Assembly: GCA_030600605.1 (NCBI GenBank)
Contig: JAUVLT010000007.1
Location: 1 to 47,031, forward strand
Length of the DNA stretch: 47,031 nt
Origin: Mycoplasmatota bacterium
GTDB lineage: Bacteria > Bacillota_I > Bacilli_A > Izemoplasmatales > Izemoplasmataceae
Reading direction: 5' to 3'
Position 1 is the first letter of the stretch. Every line of letters starts with the position of its first letter. The position numbers and the translations under genes were made by a program. This document shows positions 34,311 to 42,803 of the stretch, in pieces. The notes under the pieces are model-generated. The model saw only the letters and a program-made list of their open reading frames with translations. It was not told where the DNA came from and did no database searches.

Positions 34311-35407
34311 ATTAACGCCTCCCTAACATAAGGAACTGTGTTAGATCTTGTATATACCTTTACTCTTATATTACCCGAAACAGTTATAAATCCTAATCCT
34401 GGCATAACAATATCTTGTTTTTTATTTGATGTTATATTAAATGTATGTCCTTTAAGTGGGAAATCTTCATCATCTTTGAATGGTGGAGTTAGAAGATTCT
34501 TAACTTGTTTGCTATATAATTCATCCGCCTTCTCGAGTTTAGTTCGATGAATATTTATAAATTCACTATTATAACAAATAAAGCTTGTCTTTTCTCCCGT
34601 TATAAAATCAATTCTTGCAAGTCCTCCAAAAAATAATGTTTGTCCTGAATCTAGCTGAAAAACTTTTGGTTTAATTTCTTTTTTAGGAGTAACCACCTTC
34701 AAAGCTTTTGGTGATAAATAATGAGTAATTTGGTTATCATTTATCAAGCCAGGTGTATCGATAATATAGTTACCTCCAAATGGTATTTTTATTAGGTTTA
34801 ATGTTGTACCCGCAAAGAAAGAAACGGTAATTACATCTTTCTTAGAATCAGCGTAGGATTTTAGCAAAGTATTAATAAACGTTGATTTACCAACATTTGT
34901 TGCCCCGACAATATAAATATCTTTTCCTGCAGCATGATTGGTAATTTCATTAATAATATAATCAATATTCTTATATTTAACTGCACTCATTAAAAACACT
35001 CCAAGTGGTTTTAAATCGTTATCAGAAATAATCTTTCTCAAATGATGAAGTAACTTAGCTTCCTTCACAGATTTCGGAAGTAAATCGGTCTTATTCGCAA
35101 TTATAAGTAAATCATTATAGTTAGTTAATCTTTGTATTTGGGGTATTAATGACCCTTCAATATCAAAGATATCAATTATCATCACAATTAGTGCTTTCTT
35201 ATTTCCTATTTCGCTTATAATATTGAAATAATCATCACTAGTAATTTTTAGTGGAGTTACTTCGTTGTAATTTTTCAAACGAAAACAACGACGACAAACA
35301 ATGTCCTCGTTTGTTTCAGATAGTTTGCTTTTAGGAACATATCCAGGTTTAGAAGCATCTTCAGTTTGAATAATGCTTCCACAGCCGATACAACGCAATT
35401 CTTCCAT
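34307..35407 (-). CDS. yqeH: Ribosome-assembly GTPase YqeH
   Basis: YqeH is a circularly permuted GTPase needed for 30S subunit assembly. The 366-residue product has an N-terminal zinc finger (CIGCGSIIQ and CRRCFRL), then G4 NKTDLL before G1 GATNVGKSTF and G3 DTPGL, which is the permuted order. A C-terminal RNA-binding region follows. The ATG follows GAGGAATTAAAG and lies two bases after the yqeG stop, so the two are coupled. Confidence 0.97.
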   Translation of the reverse strand: MEELRCIGCGSIIQTEDASKPGYVPKSKLSETNEDIVCRRCFRLKNYNEVTPLKITSDDYFNIISEIGNKKALIVMIIDIFDIEGSLIPQIQRLTNYNDLLIIANKTDLLPKSVKEAKLLHHLRKIISDNDLKPLGVFLMSAVKYKNIDYIINEITNHAAGKDIYIVGATNVGKSTFINTLLKSYADSKKDVITVSFFAGTTLNLIKIPFGGNYIIDTPGLINDNQITHYLSPKALKVVTPKKEIKPKVFQLDSGQTLFFGGLARIDFITGEKTSFICYNSEFINIHRTKLEKADELYSKQVKNLLTPPFKDDEDFPLKGHTFNITSNKKQDIVMPGLGFITVSGNIRVKVYTRSNTVPYVREALI

Positions 35408-35409
35408 CT

Positions 35410-35973
35410 TTAATTCCTCATATCTAATGACAATTCTTCATAAACATCACTATATTTTCTTTTTATTTTAGCTAACATCTTTACTTCGATTTTTCGATTA
35501 AACTTTGTATACCATTTTTCAGTTTTCTTCTCTAAGGGATTAACTAAAATGCTATATGATTTAAATCTATTCGCGCAATAAACATCTGTCATTAATTGAT
35601 CTCCAATTATGACTGTCTCTTTATGAGAGTAATTCTTTTCAGCTACTCTTAGCGATTTTCTTAGACCTATCAAAAAAGGTTTACGAGCATTTCCTACACC
35701 TTTATAACTCAAACCTTCTAAAAAAACATTAATACGAGAAGGGACGTTATTTGAAATAACAATTATTTCAAATCCCATGTTTGTTAGTTCTGCAAATTTA
35801 TCAATAATTTTCTTTGTTGGTTTTGTTTCTTCGTATGATATTAATGTATTATCTAAATCACTAAGAATTAGACGCAAGCCATTATTATATAACTCTTTGA
35901 AATCTATATCAAAGAAGCTAGTATGAAATTCATTAGGAATAAATTTTTTTGTTTTAAGAAGTAAATGTATCAT
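35410..35973 (-). CDS. yqeG: YqeG family HAD IIIA-type phosphatase
   Basis: The 187-residue product has HAD motifs: LILSDLDNTLISY (motif I, the two catalytic Asp), VISNN (motif II), NARKPFLIGLRKSL (Lys motif III) and VIGDQLMTDVY (motif IV). The family includes PGP-like phosphatases; the substrate of YqeG is not settled. AGGAGG precedes the ATG at 35973 closely. It is the first gene of the yqeG-yqeH-yqeK-rsfS-yqeM transcript, from promoter TAGACA-17-TATAAT at 36002-36030. Confidence 0.93.
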   Translation of the reverse strand: MIHLLLKTKKFIPNEFHTSFFDIDFKELYNNGLRLILSDLDNTLISYEETKPTKKIIDKFAELTNMGFEIIVISNNVPSRINVFLEGLSYKGVGNARKPFLIGLRKSLRVAEKNYSHKETVIIGDQLMTDVYCANRFKSYSILVNPLEKKTEKWYTKFNRKIEVKMLAKIKRKYSDVYEELSLDMRN

Positions 35974-36001
35974 AGTGTCCTCCTAGTTGAATATACTATA
36001 T

Positions 36002-36030
36002 ATTATACAAAAATAATATATGAATGTCTA
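36002..36030 (-). promoter_or_regulatory. Sigma-A-type promoter of the yqeG operon
   Basis: On the minus strand TAGACA (36030-36025) is followed after 17 bases by TATAAT (36007-36002). It is the edge of the remnant element at 36031-36277, and is divergent from the omega-RNA-like strand. Confidence 0.75.
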
Positions 36031-36277
36031 TTTTATCTCACTGTTCAAGAAGACTCCATCTTCTAACTTGTTAAGTGGGAGAAGAATTGAACTAATTTTT
36101 AGTTCAAAAATCAAGTAAATGTTAATCATATCTAAAATCAAGAATGATATAAACATTAAAAAATATTAGAGGGCGGGACAACCTTGTTAGCTCGGTAATC
36201 TTGCGAGCAATAGTTCGCACAACCCAAGAAGCCCCCACTTCAAATTTTGCCTAAATTAAGTGGTGGGAGTAGTTCAC
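36031..36277 (+). mobile_element. Remnant of an IS200/IS605-type element (right end, no transposase or tnpB)
   Basis: This is the only gene-free stretch over 300 bases (35974-36276). It is filled with hairpins and no reading frame over 60 codons. The right part (36232-36267) is a CCCCCACTT...AAGTGGTGGG hairpin followed by AGTAGTTCAC at 36268-36277, a layout that I know from right ends of IS605/TnpB elements. A second, damaged hairpin of the same type (CTCCATCTT 36054-36062 / AAGTGGGAG 36073-36081) and a perfect GAACTAA/TTAGTTC hairpin (36088-36104 area) lie to the left. No TnpA or TnpB gene occurs anywhere in the window. The left boundary is uncertain. It could instead be a short non-autonomous derivative. 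Confidence 0.6.
36160..36277 (+). ncRNA. Putative orphan omega RNA (TnpB guide RNA scaffold)
   Basis: The stretch from GGGCGGGACAACC (36171 onward) through GCTCG...CGAGC (36190-36207), TTCGCACAACCCAAGAAGCC and the final CCCCCACTT/AAGTGGTGGG hairpin looks like the conserved 3' scaffold of omega RNAs made by TnpB elements. The scaffold would end at TTCAC (36273-36277), and the guide would begin at 36278, inside the 3' end of the ygiQ gene. The evidence is recall of the family's sequence pattern plus visible stems; no covariance search was run. No tnpB is adjacent, and no promoter is obvious, although omega RNAs can be processed from tnpB mRNA. Confidence 0.5.
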
Positions 36278-38067
36278 TAAGGTCTTGGTTTTAATAAGCA
36301 ATGCTTTGAAAACCCAATTAAATCAGTTCTATTTGCCAATGTCAAAGCTTTATAAACTAAGTTATAGTTTTTAGGATTTTTATATTGTATTAAAGCTCTT
36401 TGCATAGCCTTTTCTTCTTTTTTTCTCGGAACGTAAACTTTTTCCATTGTTCGTGGATCTAGACCTGTATAAAACATACAAGTTGACATTGTTCCAGGTG
36501 TTGGATAAAAGTCTTGTACTTGTTCAGGGTAATATTTTAAATCTCTTATATAGCAAGCAAGTTCGATTGCTTCCTTTAAAGTCGAACCAGGGTGAGAACT
36601 AATAAGATATGGTACTAAATATTGATCTTTATTATGTTTTTTATTTAATTCATAAAATCTTTTTACAAAACGGTCATATAGTTCTCTTTTTGGCTTATTC
36701 ATTTTTTGTAATACTTTATCACTTATGTGTTCTGGAGCAACTTTAAGTTGTCCAGATACATGATATTTTACAAGTTCATTGAAAAACTCTTGATTCTTAT
36801 CATACATCACGTAATCATATCTAATTCCACTTCTGACAAAGACCTTTTTAATATTTGGTAATTCTCTTACCTCTCTTAATATATTTAAATAATTACTGTG
36901 TGATACTTTTAACAATGGGCATGGTTTATCTTCTAAGCATTGTTTATTTATGCATACTCCATATTTTATTTGTTTATCACATGCTTTATCATAAAAATTC
37001 GCAGTTGGACCTCCAACGTCATGAATATAACCTTTAAAATCTTTATCTTTCGTTATTTTTATTGCTTCTTTTACAATTGAATCTTTTGATCTAGATTGAA
37101 TTATTCGACCCTGGTGATAAGTAAGAGCACAAAAACTACAACCTCCATAACATCCTCGATTACTAATAATCGAAAATTTAACTTCATCAATGGCTGGTAT
37201 ATGTCCTAATTTTTTGTAGATAGGATGATAGTTTCTTTCAAATGGAAGACTATAAATATTATCCATTTCTTCTCTAGTAATTGGTCTATTAGGAGGGTTT
37301 TGAATAATCATATGGTTTTTATATATTTCCAATAATGGTTTTGCACTTATATGATCTGTATTATCGTATTTCATTACGAAACTTTTAGCATAGATTTTTT
37401 TATCACTTAATAATTCATCATATGTTGGTAGCTTAATTGCATCAATAGGGATATATTCTAACTTTTTAGTTTTGAAGACAGTTCCTTTAATAAAAATAAT
37501 GTCTTTGATATCTAATCCACTATCAAGATACTGTGCCACTTCAACGATGCTTAACTCACTCATACCGTAAACTAATAAGTCAGCTTTTGAATCTATCAAG
37601 ATACTTTTACGAACATTGTTTTTCCAATAATCATAATGAGCTAGTCTTCTTAAGGAGGCTTCTATGCCACCAATAATAATAGCACTATTTGGAAATAATT
37701 CTCTAACTTTCTGGGAATATCTAATAGTTGCATAATCTGGCCTTAGACCCATTTTACCACCAGGAGAATACATATCTTTTGTTCGTCTTCTTTTAGAAAC
37801 AGTATAATGGTTTACCATTGAATCAATATTTCCACTAGATACCAAAAATCCCAATCTAGGTGTTCCAAATCTTAAGAAATCATTATGATTTTTGATATTT
37901 GGTTGAGCGATAATACCGACAGTGAAGCCATAAGATTCCAACATACGAGCAATTATAGCTACACCAAAAGAAGGATGATCTACATAAGCATCACCACTAA
38001 TAAAGACAAAATCTAGTGTCTCGATATTCCTTTCTATTAAATCTTCTTTTGATATTGATAAAAACAT
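36277..38067 (-). CDS. YgiQ family radical SAM protein
   Basis: The 596-residue product has the YgiQ layout: an N-terminal cobalamin-binding-like domain ([19 protein letters not shown]), [16 protein letters not shown], the radical SAM cluster [19 protein letters not shown], then [18 protein letters not shown] and the C-terminal LYDRF...[11 protein letters not shown] and [20 protein letters not shown] blocks. The enzymatic role is unknown. AGGTGATAAT precedes the ATG. Its TAG stop (36277-36279) begins at the last base of the element remnant, but the end CLLKPRP is normal for the family, so the protein looks intact. Confidence 0.93.
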   Translation of the reverse strand: MFLSISKEDLIERNIETLDFVFISGDAYVDHPSFGVAIIARMLESYGFTVGIIAQPNIKNHNDFLRFGTPRLGFLVSSGNIDSMVNHYTVSKRRRTKDMYSPGGKMGLRPDYATIRYSQKVRELFPNSAIIIGGIEASLRRLAHYDYWKNNVRKSILIDSKADLLVYGMSELSIVEVAQYLDSGLDIKDIIFIKGTVFKTKKLEYIPIDAIKLPTYDELLSDKKIYAKSFVMKYDNTDHISAKPLLEIYKNHMIIQNPPNRPITREEMDNIYSLPFERNYHPIYKKLGHIPAIDEVKFSIISNRGCYGGCSFCALTYHQGRIIQSRSKDSIVKEAIKITKDKDFKGYIHDVGGPTANFYDKACDKQIKYGVCINKQCLEDKPCPLLKVSHSNYLNILREVRELPNIKKVFVRSGIRYDYVMYDKNQEFFNELVKYHVSGQLKVAPEHISDKVLQKMNKPKRELYDRFVKRFYELNKKHNKDQYLVPYLISSHPGSTLKEAIELACYIRDLKYYPEQVQDFYPTPGTMSTCMFYTGLDPRTMEKVYVPRKKEEKAMQRALIQYKNPKNYNLVYKALTLANRTDLIGFSKHCLLKPRP

Positions 38068-38071
38068 ATTA

Positions 38072-38752
38072 TCACCTGTAAATAAAAATATTATTTAATT
38101 CTTTTTTAAGTTGTTTATGATTAATTAGTAATTTACTTAGTAATAAGTAAAAACTAGTTGAGTGGTTTCGATGAATTAGATGTGATATTTCATGAAGAAA
38201 AACATATTCTAAATACAAAACATCATAATTTACTAAAAATAAATTAATATTAATTGCTTTTGTTTTAGGATTACAACTTCCAAATCTAGTTTGCATGTAT
38301 CTTGTTTTGAAAGTTATATCCTTAATATCAATTAGACCGTTTTGTAGATGCTTCTTTTTTAGTTTTTCAAGCATTTCTAATATCTTCTTTTTTTCCATTT
38401 TCTTATATAGAATATCTAATTGGTCAATTGACATATTTGGTTCACTTATAGTATTATTGAAATAATTGAATTCTAAATTCACAATTTTTGAATCAGAAAC
38501 TTTTTGATACTTTTTGCCAAATAAGAAATAACTATTCTTGGGAGTTATACTAAATTTTGTTCTTTCGTATTTTTTGATAAATGTTAGCTTATTCTTTTTC
38601 ATATATTCTTTAATACTATTTTGACTTTGTTTCCTTGATGCATTTATTTGAATATAACCTACTTTCTTAAAATGAAAATAAGTATTTTTGTTGTTTTTAA
38701 ACGTTATTTGATACTTTATAATATGTCCGTTTAAGACTATTTCTTGAATCAT
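38072..38752 (-). CDS. YgjP-like zinc metallopeptidase (DUF45)
   Basis: The 226-residue product matches the YgjP/DUF45 family: [19 protein letters not shown] and [19 protein letters not shown], where HExxH with a downstream His in HRNHS binds zinc. YgjP-type proteins are predicted metal-dependent hydrolases without a known substrate. Its ATG overlaps the mtnN TGA (ATGA, 38749-38752), so translation should be coupled. The N-terminal part is very rich in Lys and Asn. Confidence 0.88.
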   Translation of the reverse strand: MIQEIVLNGHIIKYQITFKNNKNTYFHFKKVGYIQINASRKQSQNSIKEYMKKNKLTFIKKYERTKFSITPKNSYFLFGKKYQKVSDSKIVNLEFNYFNNTISEPNMSIDQLDILYKKMEKKKILEMLEKLKKKHLQNGLIDIKDITFKTRYMQTRFGSCNPKTKAININLFLVNYDVLYLEYVFLHEISHLIHRNHSTSFYLLLSKLLINHKQLKKELNNIFIYR

Positions 38753-39438
38753 AATATTTTAATTAATTCTTTAAGTAATAGGCTAACATTTTTAGATGCT
38801 TCTTGTAAAAATTTGTAAAAATCAACATCTTGATTTTCATCATCTATTAAATCTGATATGCTGCGGAAAATGATAAAAGGAATTTGATATAAAGTCGCAG
38901 TTTGAGCTATCGCTCCTGCCTCCATTTCAACAGCATATATATCTGAATAGAGATTATTCGCTTCTGCGATTCTCTCTTTAGAATAAATGAATTGGTCACC
39001 AGATGCTATCTTGCCTATCTTGAAGTCAAGTTGAAGACTATCAAGAACTATTCTTGTTTTTTCTAGTAAATCATTATCTGCATAAAAAAGTGGTTCTAAT
39101 CCAGGTAATTGTCCTATTGAATATTCACCGAATGCTGATACATCAACATCGTGATATAATACTTCTTTTGAAATTACGACATCTTTATGTTTTACTCCGT
39201 TTTGTCCTCCTGCTACACCGATATTGATTATACAATTTATGTCAAAATTTTCAATTAATAAAGAAGTAGTAATAGCCGCGTTTACTTTACCTATTCCCGC
39301 TAAAACTATAACAACATCCTTATTATCTATTTTCCCTCTATAAAATGTTTTTACTCTTAATTTTATTTTTTCAACATCAGTAACTTCTTTTAGTATCGCT
39401 TCTATTTCTTCACTCATTGCTCCAATAATACCAATCAT
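38749..39438 (-). CDS. mtnN: 5'-methylthioadenosine/S-adenosylhomocysteine nucleosidase
   Basis: MtnN cleaves adenine from methylthioadenosine and S-adenosylhomocysteine, removing the products of SAM chemistry; the window encodes several SAM enzymes. The 229-residue product starts MIGIIGAMSEEIE (Glu catalytic), and contains VVLAGIGKVNAA, NIGVAGG, ASGDQF and the DIYAVEMEAGAIAQ block with the substrate-binding Met-Glu. It ends FRSISDLIDD, with the catalytic Asp. It lies between greA and ygjP. Confidence 0.97.
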   Translation of the reverse strand: MIGIIGAMSEEIEAILKEVTDVEKIKLRVKTFYRGKIDNKDVVIVLAGIGKVNAAITTSLLIENFDINCIINIGVAGGQNGVKHKDVVISKEVLYHDVDVSAFGEYSIGQLPGLEPLFYADNDLLEKTRIVLDSLQLDFKIGKIASGDQFIYSKERIAEANNLYSDIYAVEMEAGAIAQTATLYQIPFIIFRSISDLIDDENQDVDFYKFLQEASKNVSLLLKELIKIL

Positions 39439-39457
39439 ATTGTGCCTCCTTAATATT

Positions 39458-39488
39458 AAAATAAGAATGTATTCAACATTCTTATTTT
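39458..39488 (-). terminator. Terminator of greA
   Basis: AAAATAAGAATGT (39458-39470), loop ATTCA, ACATTCTTATTTT (39476-39488), with A/T-rich ends. It covers the greA stop. Confidence 0.88.
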
Positions 39489-39946
39489 ACATCAATTATT
39501 TTAACTTTTACTTCCTTAGCTGTTTCGGTTTTTATTGATAAAGTTTGCCCTTTTTTGCTTCCAATGATTCCTTTTCCAATAGGAGATTCATTTGATATTC
39601 TACCCTTTAGTGGATCTGCTTCTAATGACCCAACTATTGTATATGTTGCTTCAGGAAGTGAACCAACTTTAATTACGACAGTTTTACCGATATTTACTTT
39701 GTTTGAAGTATCTTCTTTAATAATTTCATAATTTTTTAGAATGCCTTCGACTTCTTTAATTCTAGCTTCAATACGTGCTTGTTGATCTCTCGCCGCATCA
39801 TAATCAGCATTTTCAGATAAGTCTCCTTGAGCTCTTGCTTCTTTTAAAGCATCAAGGTTTTGCTTTCTATCTACATCTTTTAATCTTTCTACTTCATCTT
39901 TAAGGTTTTGAACTCCTTGTTCAGTTAATTTATATGCTGCATCCAT
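39482..39946 (-). CDS. greA: Transcription elongation factor GreA
   Basis: GreA enters the RNA polymerase secondary channel and induces transcript cleavage in backtracked complexes. The 154-residue product has a coiled coil with the acidic tip GDLSENADYDAARDQQ, and a C-terminal FKBP-like domain (NESPIGKGIIGSKKGQ). The length is standard. It follows udk by 25 bases, as in Bacillus, and ends in a strong terminator. Confidence 0.98.
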   Translation of the reverse strand: MDAAYKLTEQGVQNLKDEVERLKDVDRKQNLDALKEARAQGDLSENADYDAARDQQARIEARIKEVEGILKNYEIIKEDTSNKVNIGKTVVIKVGSLPEATYTIVGSLEADPLKGRISNESPIGKGIIGSKKGQTLSIKTETAKEVKVKIIDVK

Positions 39947-39971
39947 TTTGTTACCTCCATATTCGAATTTA

Positions 39972-40604
39972 TTATACTATATCTTTCTCAGAAATGATAG
40001 ATTTTATTTTTGTGATAATTAGATCTACTGCGACATCATGATTTCTATCATTAGGGATAATGATATCAGCATATCTTTTAGTCGGTTTAACAAATGCAAA
40101 ATGCATTGGTTTTACCGTTTTTAGGTATTGAGCAATAACACTTTCAAGAGATCTTCCGCGTTCTTTCATATCTCTAATTAGTCTTCTAATAAACCGTAAA
40201 TCATCATCAGCTTCTACAAATAATTTAATATCACATAAATCTCTTATTCTTTTGTCTTCCATTATTAGTATTCCTTCTAAAATTATGATTTTTGTAGGAC
40301 TTAATGTTTCGGTTATAGTACTACGGTTATACTCTTCAAAATCATAGATAGGTTTTGTTATTGTTTTACCCTCTAATAATTCTAATATTTGTTTATATAG
40401 TAAGTCATTATCCAAAGAGAAAGGATGATCATAATTCACTTCATTTCTTTCTTCCATACTCATATCGGATTGATCTTTGTAATAATCATCATGTTTAATT
40501 ACAGTTACATCATTTATATTAAAATGATCAATAATTTTATCAACAACAGTTGTTTTTCCTGATGCGGAACCTCCAGCAACAGCTATAAATACAGGTTTAT
40601 TCAT
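39972..40604 (-). CDS. udk: Uridine kinase
   Basis: Udk phosphorylates uridine and cytidine with GTP or ATP for pyrimidine salvage. The 210-residue product has P-loop GGSASGKTTV, HDDYYKDQSDM, NYDHPFSLDNDLL and the C-terminal LKTVKPMHFAFVKPTKRYADI block. GGAGGTAAAAA precedes the ATG. A promoter (40680-40707) and a hairpin (40629-40650) lie in its leader. Confidence 0.97.
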   Translation of the reverse strand: MNKPVFIAVAGGSASGKTTVVDKIIDHFNINDVTVIKHDDYYKDQSDMSMEERNEVNYDHPFSLDNDLLYKQILELLEGKTITKPIYDFEEYNRSTITETLSPTKIIILEGILIMEDKRIRDLCDIKLFVEADDDLRFIRRLIRDMKERGRSLESVIAQYLKTVKPMHFAFVKPTKRYADIIIPNDRNHDVAVDLIITKIKSIISEKDIV

Positions 40605-40628
40605 TTTTTACCTCCTTTATCCTTAACA

Positions 40629-40650
40629 AAAGGAGTTATCAAACTCCTTC
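40629..40650 (-). terminator. Hairpin between trhP2 and udk (terminator or attenuator)
   Basis: AAGGAGTT (40630-40637), ATCA, AACTCCTT (40642-40649). On the minus strand TTTTGTTAAGG follows, a weak U tract. It lies downstream of the udk promoter, so any terminator would affect udk transcripts, too. Confidence 0.6.
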
Positions 40651-40679
40651 TGTAATATCTAGATGATTTATCATATTTA

Positions 40680-40707
40680 ATTATAATATAAATACGAATT
40701 TTTTCAA
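40680..40707 (-). promoter_or_regulatory. Promoter of udk overlapping the end of trhP2
   Basis: On the minus strand TTGAAA (40707-40702), 16 bases, TATAAT (40685-40680). The -35 box overlaps the last codons of trhP2. Confidence 0.6.
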
Positions 40708-41900
40708 TACTTATGTTTAATTTTTCTAATCATATCATATTTTGATACTTTAAACGGAATAAAGATTTTTAACTGTTGTTTAGGATGTTTTGCAACATCT
40801 AAGATATTATCTTCTAAATCTTTAATCTCATCTATTCTAAATTTCATTGGCTCAAAATTCGGCGAGAATACTTCTACTTCTTCACCAGGCAAAAAATGAT
40901 TTCTTTGCTCAATAGTAGCGATGAAATTTTCCTCATCATAATCTTGAACAAAAGCAATGAATTCTTGGGAAGGATTTTCACTTCTCATATTGTATAATTG
41001 TTCATCTATTGTTGTCATACCTTCCATGAATCCATGACTTGTAAGTCGGTTTTCCGCTTTTTTTATCTCAAGCAAATATTTAGGTAAATTAATCTCGTAT
41101 TTATTACAAATATCATCAATTAATCTACGATATGTATTCACCACAGTAGCAATGTAATGAATTGATTTCATTCTTCCTTCAATTTTCAATGAATCAACTC
41201 CAATATCAATCAAATCTGATATTTGTTTTACTGTTTGGAGATCTTTAGACCCCATTGAAAAAGCAATATCATTATTTAATTTTAATTCCCCGTCAAATAA
41301 ATCATAATTCCAGCGACAACTATGTGCACATCCACCACGATTAGCGTCTCTGTCTGTCATGTTGTTTGAGAGAGTACAACGACCTGAATATGACACACAC
41401 ATTCCACCATGAATAAATACTTCAATATCACATTTAGAATGTTTTTTAAGTTCAGCTATTTCATATTTATTTAATTCTCGTGCAAGAACAACTCTTTTTG
41501 CACCTTCTTCACACCAAAAATTAACACTTTCATAATTTGTTAAGGAAACTTGTGTTGATATATGGATTTCTAAATTTGTATGTCTTTTAGCTGTATCTAC
41601 GATAATTGGCGAAGCACATATTATTGCATCAACACCAACTCTTTCTAAATCTGACAAATATTGAACTAATCCATTTAGATTATCATTATGAGGAATAATA
41701 TTGGTTGTCACATAAACTTTTTTTCCTATCTCATGCGCAAATTCACATGCTTTCTTTATTTCAGGAATATCAAAATTTGAAGCACGAGCTCTAAGAGAGA
41801 ACTTTTTCCCACCAATAAATACTGCATCAGCACCATAAATAAAAGCAATTTTTAATTTTTCTAAGCTCCCTGCAGGAGCTAATAATTCAGGCTTTTTCAT
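40704..41900 (-). CDS. trhP2: U32 family tRNA hydroxylation protein TrhP2 (YrrO)
   Basis: The 398-residue product is a U32 'peptidase', now known in Bacillus (with YrrN) to make 5-hydroxyuridine-34 in tRNA from a prephenate-derived hydroxyl source. ELLAPAGSLEKLKIAFIYGADAVF is the family start. A cysteine cluster, GGMCVSYSGRCTLSN and then GGCAHSCRWNY, is in place for Fe-S binding, and EGRMKSIHYIATVV follows. It lies 11 bases after trhP1. The Fe-S role is family knowledge, not shown here. Confidence 0.92.
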   Translation of the reverse strand: MKKPELLAPAGSLEKLKIAFIYGADAVFIGGKKFSLRARASNFDIPEIKKACEFAHEIGKKVYVTTNIIPHNDNLNGLVQYLSDLERVGVDAIICASPIIVDTAKRHTNLEIHISTQVSLTNYESVNFWCEEGAKRVVLARELNKYEIAELKKHSKCDIEVFIHGGMCVSYSGRCTLSNNMTDRDANRGGCAHSCRWNYDLFDGELKLNNDIAFSMGSKDLQTVKQISDLIDIGVDSLKIEGRMKSIHYIATVVNTYRRLIDDICNKYEINLPKYLLEIKKAENRLTSHGFMEGMTTIDEQLYNMRSENPSQEFIAFVQDYDEENFIATIEQRNHFLPGEEVEVFSPNFEPMKFRIDEIKDLEDNILDVAKHPKQQLKIFIPFKVSKYDMIRKIKHKY

Positions 41901-41911
41901 AATTTCACCTA

Positions 41912-42799
41912 TTAGTATTTCACGTAGACTGTCTTCTTGTATAAGAATCCAGAATCGTGATCTTTTTCATATGATTTCGAAATTATTTTTGCTTTTTCTT
42001 TATAGTCTGACATCGTTAATAATTGATTATAATTCACCAATGTTTCAATTAGATAATTAGTATCTTTAAAAATCCCATCAATAATAAATATATCGATAAT
42101 ATTTTTTAAAATATTTACTTCTTGATAAGACTCCAGTGATTTATCTCTAAAAATATGTGTCCCATGTAAATCTTGAAAAATTGGATAAGCTTCATTCCTG
42201 ATTTCTTCAACAATACGCAAATTTCTATTTTCAATAAATGAATCGTATTCTTTTTTTGTATACTTAAAGAAATTTTCAATTAAAGGTCTTCTAGAATGAA
42301 ACATATTTAAGTGGCCATGACCAATGAGAGAAATCTCAATATCGCTATCTTCAGCGATTATATTTATATCTTCTAAAGTTATTTCTTTCGAAATCGTTAA
42401 TCCTTTGATCCCTTTATTTGACCAAAAAACAGGATCATAGTAATTTGTATTTAATGTTTCTGGACTATAAATTAAAAGATTTTCAATTCCAATTTGTTTA
42501 GCTAGTTGATAAATTGCTAAATCCCCAAATAATACTCCATCAACATCTAATTCCTTGACAAAAATAAGAAATTCATTTATTTTCTCTAAATCACTATTGT
42601 GAACAATAAGATTTAGATTTATATAGATCTCTTTATTTATTGATTTGATTAACTTGTTTGCTTCAGTTATTTCTATTGTGGAAAACGAATAAACAAGTCT
42701 GTTAGCGAAATAATCGTTTCCGATAATGAAAATATCTGCCCCGTTTTCACTTAACTTTTTAATACTATCTACACTGAAAGGTGTTATCGCAAGCTTCAT
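41912..42799 (-). CDS. trhP1: U32 family tRNA hydroxylation protein TrhP1 (YrrN)
   Basis: The 295-residue product resembles YrrN, the shorter partner of YrrO in tRNA uridine-34 hydroxylation. FSVDSIKKLSENGADIFIIG and VDGVLFGDLAIYQLA follow the U32 barrel, but the cysteine cluster of the partner is missing; only IGHGHLNMFHSRRPL remains at that place. It is thus likely a non-catalytic or assembly partner (inference). It starts four bases after trmR. Order trmR-trhP1-trhP2-udk is as in Bacillus, where TrmR methylates the hydroxyuridine made by TrhP. Confidence 0.85.
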   Translation of the reverse strand: MKLAITPFSVDSIKKLSENGADIFIIGNDYFANRLVYSFSTIEITEANKLIKSINKEIYINLNLIVHNSDLEKINEFLIFVKELDVDGVLFGDLAIYQLAKQIGIENLLIYSPETLNTNYYDPVFWSNKGIKGLTISKEITLEDINIIAEDSDIEISLIGHGHLNMFHSRRPLIENFFKYTKKEYDSFIENRNLRIVEEIRNEAYPIFQDLHGTHIFRDKSLESYQEVNILKNIIDIFIIDGIFKDTNYLIETLVNYNQLLTMSDYKEKAKIISKSYEKDHDSGFLYKKTVYVKY

Positions 42800-42803
42800 A
42801 CTC

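Noticed and set aside
36118-36168. C-terminal TnpB peptide ending at the TAG at 36166
   Set aside because: The frame ending DINIKKY resembles the end of some TnpB proteins, but it is only 16 codons from the nearest ATG and lacks the zinc-finger cysteines and catalytic Asp block, so a coding remnant cannot be supported.
36160-36277. 6S RNA or another housekeeping RNA
   Set aside because: No long central-bubble duplex of 6S type is seen; the right-end hairpin and TTCAC ending fit an IS605/TnpB element better.
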